From: Kingdonia uniflora
Taxonomy: Eukaryota > Streptophyta > Magnoliopsida > Ranunculales > Circaeasteraceae
DNA: 64,000 nt
Assembly (NCBI GenBank): GCA_014058105.1
Contig: JACGCM010000679.1
Location: 248,001-312,000, forward strand
Direction of reading: 5' to 3'
Below are positions 57,134-64,000 of the stretch, in pieces; the first letter of the stretch is position 1; every line of letters begins with the position of its first letter. The notes beneath the pieces were generated by a model. That model did no database searches. It was not told the origin of the DNA and worked only from the letters and a program-made list of their open reading frames with translations. A program made the translations under genes and the position numbers.

Positions 57134-59430
57134 TTATTTCACACAATATCCATAAAATTTATATTCTACAGGGATCGGAGTGTCAACCTTCACTACATTA
57201 CCAGGAGAAAGCTCATCCGAAATAACCTCAAGCATAGTACCCACGGGAATAGTAATACCAAGAGCTTTCGGTACTTCCATAGCTTCATCTTCCGTGTCAG
57301 AATCAAGAAAAAATTGGCTACCAGCAACAACTAACTTCTTGTAAAAGTCTTTTCTCTCCTTTAACTCCTCGAACTGCTCAAGAAAATTGGCCTTCATACG
57401 CTTGAGCGCGTCAAGATTATCTCAAATAGCTTTGGCCCTCACCTCCTCCAAGACCTTTGCATGTTCCATCTCCATCGCCCTCCAAGCGGATACAATCTAT
57501 TCACGAACATCACTCTTAAAATTGGTTTTCTGCAGAGATAACGCCTAATCTCTTTCCATCGTGAGGTCAACACTTATCTCCTGGACCTCTTTCTTCTCCT
57601 CCATATCCCAAGTTTTCATCACCTCGTGAAGAGCAACCTCCTTCTCCTTCCCGGCTTCCAGCTTATACTTACCCAGCCTCGCCTCTAATTTTTTTTTCTC
57701 CTTAATCAAATTCTTTTTCTCCATCACCAGCTCCTTCTCGATATTCTTATATGCGAGAAGCTGGTTTACCAGAGTAACAGCACCAAGAATACGAGGTTTG
57801 TCCTCGATCAACAACTTCTTGATCTGCATTACAGTCATAATATGAGTTTTTGAATGAGGCACTAAATTCTTTAATCGAAGCAAGGCAGAAAAATTCTAAC
57901 CTCAGTCATATTTTGGTGGCCCTCGCTGAGAAAAGTAGAGAGGCTTTCTGCCCCCATCAGGCAATCATCAAACTCTGCCTCCATAGTATTCACCCCAGAC
58001 ACATATCCTCCATGGTCTATTGGACCTCAGTTTCCAACTCCTCGATGAACTTCTTTTTCGTCGACTCAGAAGCCTTCTTCGATAACAAGTTAGTAACCGC
58101 TTAAGGAAGTCGACCATCCAGAACACCAGATAGTGTCACATCAACTTTCTCCCCCTCTTCAATAGTAAATCTACGAAAGGCCCTCTTCGGGGGAAGGAGG
58201 GGAGTAATAACCTGGCTAGCGGCCCCCTTTTTCTTTCCTTTCCCAAAGGTTTCCGTCAGCATAATATCTCTTTCTGCAGTTGCAGAATCTGTGGCATAAC
58301 CACTAAGTGACAGATTCTCGAGGGGCAAGCTCGAGTCTGCAACTCTCTTATTTCTCGTAGACATCTTTCCGTCAATAACCAGAATTTTTGTCCCATTTGC
58401 TCGTGTTCTCTTTAAACCGGCTTCTTGAAATAAATAGTCCACTTTCTTCTAGTCGACCACTAAATTATGGATCTAACCGAAATAACCCTTTCTGATATTA
58501 TACAACTTTTCTTAAGTATCCGAGTTTCTATCAACTTCCATCAAAGCTGCAGGTAGACAAAAAAACAACCACAGGTTAAAACTTCAGATTCAAACAAAAT
58601 ATTAAAACTTTGACATACAAATTACCTAACCACAAACCTAAGTAGAAAGTTTTCCTTTTCAGAGGGTCCCCTGGATTTCTCTAATCAAATTCATAATTCC
58701 CCAGCACAAGGAGAAATTCTTTAAAATACTACCCCTGTCGATACCATCTCATAAAAAAGAGGTCTCTTCAGGAACCTCACCAAATACCTGTACCCTATCT
58801 TCGATGGATTTTGTTTAAGTGTGTAATACACACAAAAATCATCCACGGTGATTAACTCTTCCCCACTCGCCTTTAATCGACCGTTTATCACTCTACATAC
58901 CCGGAATAGGTCATACACATTGGGGCTAAACTGACCAGGCACAACATTGAAAAAATTCATAAACTTATTTTGGTCAGCTCGTAGAGGCAGTTTCAGCCCC
59001 TTTTTTAACTGTTCTCGATGAATAAGTATGTCATCTAATGGAACATCTTGATCTGTCATCTCATGGTGATATTCCTCTAACCTAATATCCTCGGGAATAC
59101 CATATTTGACTTTAAACCTCAAGATCTCACTCGTTTCTGGACCCTACATCATCATCATCTTCGATATCTTCCTCCCCTCCAGCACTACCTTCTCGGTCAC
59201 TTGCTTGCGGCTCGTAATCCACGTTTGTCTCAGTGCCTTCCTCGTCTAAAACTTCCACATCCCTGGGTGCCACCTTATACTGATCAACACTCGCCACATC
59301 CGCACTACTTGACCCTACCTTATACCTCCCGCCCAACTTTTGGATATAGGTTGTCATATCAATTAGAAGGGGCTCTACGTCTGTAAGGTTCTCGAAAATT
59401 TATTTATCATCGATTTGGATAGGTTCTGAC
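57134..59430 (-). pseudogene. Tat2 antisense ORF, Transposase_28-like
   Basis: Reading leftwards from about 59430: an acidic N-terminus (59127-59357; TYIQKLGGRYKVGSSSADVA, a Glu/Asp run) and a one-base frameshift near 59128. Then 58721-59122 gives [56 protein letters not shown] and [19 protein letters not shown], the core of the Transposase_28 (putative gypsy-type transposon) domain. After a further shift comes [14 protein letters not shown]. Left of this are a Lys/Arg segment (58101-58442), a strongly predicted coiled coil (57545-57883) and an acidic C-terminal piece (57134-57397). Role unknown. Confidence 0.75.
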
Positions 59431-60969
59431 ATTTTTTAATGAACCTAAAAATCATATTCCATTTTTTACAAAATTAGTATATCTCATATCTGATATATTA
59501 TATACGTTTATATGCTAATCATCATATAGTTGTTGAGTTTAATCTCCAACACGTCATTCTTTTATTACTATATGAATACCCAATTATTACATTCAGCTCC
59601 CGATACAGGATTTCTTTGATAAATTTTCTAAGTCCTAACATCGACAATTATCTATCTGTCACTAATGTTTCTATTCGAAGTTCAAGGCCCTAAGCTTCTC
59701 GAAGACACTTTGGCAGTAACCTGCTTCCCGCCAAAGCAAGCCAAAATCAAAATTTTGGAATTTCGGCCCTCTCCGATGTAAAACCTGGTCTATTTTACAG
59801 ATCATACGGCGCTTCAACAGACGAACCTCATCTCATTTTACAAATCACAACACACCCATAGTCGCACCGTAATCACCGCGATGCCCAAAAATTACTCTCT
59901 CTACTCATCATTACGCTTTTCCATCAACCCCTTTCTCCACAACGTACCTTAAACTTTTTCGACACCATTGCTCCATCAATCGCCTCACCATACAGACTAT
60001 ATCACAAAATTGTATCGCTAACCCTAAATCTTTATTTTTTTTCAATTACTTCCCATACACACATCTAAACTACAATTACTTCCTACACTATAACCACAAT
60101 GTCAACATCTACAAAGGGTTTATCATAATCGCATGAATACAAACGTAATGTAAGAAAAATACTAACCTTGGAGTCGCCCAGCCTCGGTATCCCTCTACTT
60201 TGCAAGTTTTACCCACTCAATTAACATATTAATCTCCTCCTTCCCTATAGTTGACAATGACTCAAGATATGAGCACAAAGAATTAGCACTTGAAGAATTT
60301 TTTTTAGAATTAGTGGTGTGTGAACAGTCGCCAACCATAAGGCTATTTATAGGCCCCACGCGACTGTTCATCGCACCCCTTCATGACCATTCGAGTACTC
60401 GAGCCTAACGCCTTAATTGCCTCTTCTTGAACTCTTTGATCCTTTGCCTCCTGAACACCAACAGGCCCATGCACTGTTGCTCCAACCCTTCCATATCTCT
60501 TTTTAACTCCTCTGATATAACCATCCTCGCCAAAGCAACTCTTATGCTTTGAAACAAAGATTGTACATCCAATTCCTTGTACCTCAAAATATTACCTCAG
60601 GAGAACACCTAGCCATTTTTCTTTAATTACCTAAACAAATCCTTCCTTATTTAAATCATTTCCTATATTCTCGGGCCAGTTGTAACAGAAATTCAAATTC
60701 AAATATTGTTCGACAAAACAACTACCCAAACATCGACATATCATTACCTTTACCTACCCATTATCACAATTTTATATTACTATTCATGTATTCAGCAATC
60801 GCAACATATTCAAATACATAGACATCGACAACAAAATCTGACACAAACGAACTATTGTATTTCATGTCAAAGTAACTGTACAAAGTTAATTCAATCATTA
60901 CAAACCCCTACATTCACAAATAAAAGCCTTTCAACCGATCCGACCAGCAACATCTTCCTCCCTTACCAA
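59431..60969. other. Tat2 3' region
   Basis: AT-rich. A 60-codon minus frame at 60405-60587 (Arg/Lys-rich C-terminus, SEELKRDMEGLEQQ) may be another antisense ORF piece but has no recognised match in Tat1. Confidence 0.35.
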
Positions 60970-61221
60970 CTACTTGGCACGGGTATACAACCTACCAACA
61001 CGCTCCGGAGGGCTTAGCGATTCCAGCCAGTAATGAAACTGATACTCTTCTTTTGCCTCCTTCGTCCCTGTCTCGCTTATCCCTTCATAATTCAATGTCA
61101 CCGAAGCTTCCATTAAACCATTAATACACCAGTTTCCGAAATATCGCCTAATCATTTCCTAATACTTACAGTGAACACGATTGGCATGTTCCTTGCACAA
61201 CTGTGCCCTGGTCTTCACCAT
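60970..61221 (-). pseudogene. Small antisense ORF 1 of Tat2
   Basis: From a minus-strand ATG at 61221 (MVKTRAQLCKEHANRVH) through one in-frame TAG, then EMIRRYFGNWCINGLMEASV and TKEAKEEYQFHYWLESLSPP ERVGRLYTRA, to the stop at 60970. The EYQFHYWLE-SL-ERV block resembles PYAYLWEQL...AERRY of the Tat1 small ORF, and the position relative to the 3' LTR is similar. Confidence 0.45.
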
Positions 61222-61752
61222 TTCCTTAATATAGCATACACTAATTTTTTTAAGCACACGTGGTGCTTATAGTACAACATTCTCAAGTCGTAATTCCCAA
61301 CAGTCAAATCCCACATTCAATTCACATTGGAACTCTAGAAATCCCATTAACTTAAACCTCCTTGGAAACTATTTCAGGCCCCACACAGTCAGCGAACTTC
61401 AGTTTGAGATCTTATCACCTCGGCAGCATAACCTTGATATTACATACAGTTCGGAACAACTATCTCGACATTCATATGACTCGACCAGTTATCTTCGAAT
61501 ACTAGATTTCATTTCCTTCAAGATCATCATTTATATATATTCGATGCAAAGTCAAAAAAACAAACTTTATTCCATCAATGTAATGTTACACTTTACATTC
61601 GACAATTCTTTTCTTCGGTGACATTATATCAAGCTGCAGGTTACATATTCTCCTTCGACATGAACTACTCAAAGCTATATGCTTCTTTTAACCAGAATCC
61701 GGCATATCCTTCGGTGAAAGGGGCAACGATATCCTAAGAAACTTAATGCATC

Positions 61753-62000
61753 TCAACTCACTGAACTTCTAAGAGCTGCATGTATGCGCCCAGAAGAAAG
61801 GCAGCAGAAATTTGTAAGAATTTTTTTGTGTCGACCAGAGATGCATGATACCATGCCTGCCTTAGCATCATCATATTCAATATGGGCAGTGGCCACTTCT
61901 CCAAACAATCGATGAGCTTTGAGGCCTTCCGCAATGTAAAATGAAACTGATACCAATGGAAATACTGTGTTTCAACGATCTCCACCTCCTCCGTCATTTC
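61753..62000 (-). pseudogene. Small antisense ORF 2 of Tat2
   Basis: Two overlapping minus frames join into one pattern: EEVEIVETQYFHWYQFHFTL in 61758-61997, then, one frame over, AEGLKAHRLFGEVATAHIEY DDAKAG in 61753-61956. This parallels Tat1 small ORF 2 (EVGSEEF...YLWEQLRFHFTTAERRYLFL...EEQDAA). A single frameshift near 61930 would explain the split. Confidence 0.4.
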
Positions 62001-62377
62001 TTCCGAATCTCATCACCACCGGTTCTGAATAAGAGGATGACAGCAACAAAAAAACTAAGATACATCTCTTTATACTCACCATACTTCCCATCTACAAGCT
62101 CTAGAAACCCGTTATGTAACGCCTAGAACGACATTGTTACCATCACGACCTACTCTACCGCTACCTTGCCGAACAACAACTCCTTTCACCCTCTATTTAT
62201 AACTTCACCTTCAAAAATTACAAAGTCTAATATTCTGCCATAAATGCTCCTCGGGAAACCATAATGACCATATTCATTTGACTTTTGCCTCGAAAATGGC
62301 AAACAAAATACTTTTACAAAATTTGACAACCGTTTTACATTCTGATATTCTTCTCGACACAACAAGTAATTATGTCA

Positions 62378-62635
62378 AGAATGGGGCAATTGTAGTAGCA
62401 TATTTCTCATATTCGACAAAGAGAAGCCAACAGAACTTAGTCGGAGATATACCATAATTTGAGAAGATGTCATGTCTGCGACCACAGTTCTTGACCTACT
62501 CAAAGTAGCCGTTATGCTCAGTCAAATAGAGTCATTGGGAGATTCGCAAAGTTCGCCTACTACCCCCAAAATAGAAAACTTTTTTTTTTTTTTGTAAACT
62601 GCATGTATCTACTATAAATACAGACAGAGAATGAG
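62378..62635 (+). mobile_element. Tat2 polypurine tract and truncated 3' LTR
   Basis: AGAATGGGGCAAT precedes TGTAGTAGCATATTTC at 62391. Homology to the 5' LTR continues past the TATA box (CTACTATAAATACAG near 62608) to GAGAATGAGTA and then stops, so about half of the LTR is missing. Confidence 0.8.
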
Positions 62636-62842
62636 TAATATCTACAAGAAAAATTACATATGATAGCAGTAAATTGATAGCATTTTTACTAAGTGCTATT
62701 AAAAGTGACTCTTTAACAACATTTTGCAAATGTACGCTATCATATCACAATTTCTAAACGAAAACACCACTCATCGGGTTACTTGAATTAGGGACTACTT
62801 TCCACACCACTCATCGTTTTTACTAAGATCAAACACAACAAG
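62636..62842. mobile_element. Possible CACTA-type terminus
   Basis: Where the Tat2 LTR stops, ATCTACAAGAAAAATTACATATG follows in part, resembling the CACTACAAGAAAA start of plant CACTA elements with its first bases altered. It is followed by short repeats in both orientations (TTTTTACTAAGTGCTATTAA). The opposite end was not found. Confidence 0.3.
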
Positions 62843-62888
62843 GTGTGGGTTTGAGTTGGGTTTGCAAACCCAAACTCAAACTCACACT
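62843..62888. repeat. Imperfect 46 bp palindrome
   Basis: GTGTGGGTTTGAGTTGGG and its near-complement (CCCAAACTCAAACTCACAC) flank TTTGCAAA. Related words recur near 63208-63275 (ACTCAAACTTGC, CTCACACCCAAAGTC), suggesting one eroded inverted-repeat element split by the LTR piece between them. Confidence 0.6.
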
Positions 62889-62988
62889 TTGAGTCTCCTA
62901 GCAGCTGAATAATGGATGTGAGTTCTCCTACGTGGCGCTGCAGTAACTCAACCGAGTGTGAGGAACTCACAAAAAAAAAAAATGAGTT

Positions 62989-63160
62989 TGGCGGTGTTTG
63001 GATTACCGTACGGTGTTCCTTTTATCGCGCGATGTTTATTTTACCAGGTTTTGGCCCATAGACAATTTTCGTTCGAACGAGATTGGATGCCGTTCGAATG
63101 AGTTATCATGTTTTTAGGGTTCTAGACTAATTCGCGGAATTCCTTTTACCACGCGGTATT
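62989..63160 (+). mobile_element. Rearranged family 1 LTR fragment
   Basis: TTTGGCGGTGTTTGG (from the downstream half of the LTR) comes before TTTTGGCCCATAGACAATTTTCGTTCGAACGA and the following LTR part up to GGTTCTAGACTAATT, which normally lies upstream. The pieces are thus in inverted order. They are separated and followed by similar words, GTGTTCCTTTTATCGCGCG (63013-63031) and GAATTCCTTTTACCACGCG (63137-63155). Confidence 0.55.
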
Positions 63161-63711
63161 ATGAACTCTCCCAAATACAAAATAAAAAAAAAATATACAC
63201 ATGTCCAACTCAAACTTGCTGGTGGGAGAGGCCGGGTTGGGTTTTTTATGGCCCCTATCACAGCTCACACCCAAAGTCAAACTGACTGCTAGAAATGCTC
63301 TAACTGCGATTAAGAAACCAATACCCACGTGTAAATAAAGCTCACACTCCCTCTGGTTTACCCTTTTCAACGCCTTTCTTCTTCAAAGTTTTGAGAATTA
63401 TATACTTCATCTGCCAAATCTCTCTTGAAAAAATTTGAAGAGACCACGCCAAATTCTACTTGGGTGGATTGAAGAACATCTTTCTCTCAAAGTAAAAACT
63501 CTAATTGGTACGATTTTCTCTCTCTCTCTCTCCCCCAACTTTGTGTTTGTGTTTGTGTTTATGTTTGGGGTTCTGATTTAATCTGCTGGGTTTGTTTTGA
63601 TTATATTAGATGAAAATCTGAAGTTGTAATAGAGTAAAGTTTAGAAGTTTTGATTCATTGGTAATCATTATCTAGTGGGATTAGTTTTAAAAAAATGTTG
63701 ACATAGGTTTC
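63161..63711. other. Leader-like sequence before fructokinase fragment
   Basis: Holds a MITE-like edge (GACTGCTAGAAATGCTC near 63285-63301), a CT microsatellite at 63509-63532, and a GTTTGTGTTTATG leader with T-rich tract. This is compatible with the 5' leader and first intron of a plant housekeeping gene, but no splice site is certain. Confidence 0.35.
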
Positions 63712-63915
63712 ATGTTGGGGAATGATTTAGGTGTCTGTAAAGCTATTATAGCCAATGGAATTTGGGATGGGGAAATTTTAACTGATTTTGTCCCGACTAT
63801 TGGTGGAGTTTCACTAGCAGAGGCACTTGCGTTTATGAAAGCTGCCGGTGGAGCTCCTCTGAATGTTGTTGTTGGTATATCAATACTAGGAGAGTCCGCC
63901 ATTTATGGGAAATGA
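63712..63915 (+). pseudogene. Fructokinase N-terminal fragment
   Basis: The frame encodes [20 protein letters not shown] and [28 protein letters not shown] and then TGA. This is the N-terminal block of plant fructokinases (pfkB/ribokinase family; GEMLIDFVPTxxGVSLAEAP, FxKAPGGAPANVAVGIxRLGG), cytosolic or plastid enzymes that phosphorylate fructose with ATP. The Asp and the GGAP(A)N sugar-binding region are present with Ala-to-Leu and Ala-to-Val changes. The usual VGDDEFG does not follow; the frame ends at 63913-63915 and the donor expected after GK is not a GT. The preceding 23 codons do not resemble the family. About 48 of about 320 family residues lie in view. It is probably a fragment, though exons beyond 64000 cannot be excluded. 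Confidence 0.75.
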
Positions 63916-64000
63916 CAGACACCCCTTGATATTTATTTATTTCAGTTTTAGCTTTCTAATTAGATCATTGTGATATGTTTACTCTTGGTTTTGAAAGTAT

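Larger units (their letters stand above)
51615..62635 (+). mobile_element. Tat2: 11 kb Tat-lineage Ty3/gypsy element
   Basis: 5' LTR, primer binding site, gag, RT, RNase H, second RNase H-like module, integrase with GPY module, antisense ORFs, polypurine tract, truncated 3' LTR. It is inserted in the same LINE ORF as the related solo LTR, 1.2 kb further downstream. The right end is cut at about 62635, so the target duplication (left candidate GTAAT) cannot be confirmed. It is diverged from Tat1 but has the same layout. Confidence 0.85.

Noticed and set aside
22067..62635. Possible endogenous pararetrovirus from RT plus RNase H
   Set aside because: LTRs, integrase, primer sites and target duplications are present, and no movement or coat protein is seen; these are LTR retrotransposons.

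Overview
The window reads as eukaryotic nuclear DNA from a flowering plant, most likely a dicot. It is AT-rich, has GT-AG style introns and pieces of plant gene families (digalactosyldiacylglycerol synthase, FAR1-related sequence, fructokinase, a plant RanBP2-type zinc finger), and is dominated by plant-type LTR retrotransposons and LINEs. I see no bacterial, organellar or viral gene organisation and no intact long host gene. Almost every coding stretch is broken by stops or frameshifts.

Left part (1-18.9 kb): fragments of host genes in + orientation. These are one RanBP2 zinc finger, two fused exons of DGD1 with a nonsense codon, an unassigned terminal exon, a HOP/STI1-like TPR exon, and a 2.2 kb decayed FAR1/FRS gene. 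Around them lie CACTA-like palindromes, a LINE endonuclease remnant, a 296 bp foldback element and a copia gag remnant. One partial Ty3/gypsy copy (family 1, copy A, 8195-10503) lies inside a 3.2 kb segment that is repeated at 18904-22066.

Middle (18.9-40.4 kb): a family 1 gypsy array. One pair of 5 bp target duplications (ataat at 20235-20239 and 40411-40415) brackets four LTR positions and three internal regions. All internal regions lack reverse transcriptase and integrase. Inside the array sits a 13 kb Tat-lineage gypsy element (Tat1, 22067-35124). It carries gag, protease, RT, two RNase H modules and integrase on the + strand. Its long 3' region has an exact-period 194 bp tandem repeat, a Transposase_28-like antisense ORF and two related small antisense ORFs.

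Right-middle (40.4-49.5 kb): a complete-ended, internally deleted antisense Ty1/copia element (41121-43659, target duplication atatc), a CGGTTT-rich hAT-like element, a tRNA-Ala(TGC)-like gene and otherwise featureless DNA.

Right part (49.5-64 kb): a LINE reverse transcriptase ORF interrupted by a solo LTR of a second Tat family (49858-50375, target duplication ctact). The same LINE was hit again by an 11 kb member of that family (Tat2, 51615-62635). Tat2 has the same plan as Tat1 but no recognisable protease. The right edge holds a CACTA-like end, a scrambled family 1 LTR fragment and a truncated fructokinase N-terminus.

The most unusual signals are: (i) a perfect 18-20 bp palindrome (core GTCGTTCGAACGAC) in the upstream part of the LTRs of two unrelated, RT-less element families (gypsy family 1 and the copia element); (ii) paired small antisense ORFs next to the 3' LTR of both Tat elements; (iii) a single target duplication around a multi-unit LTR array.
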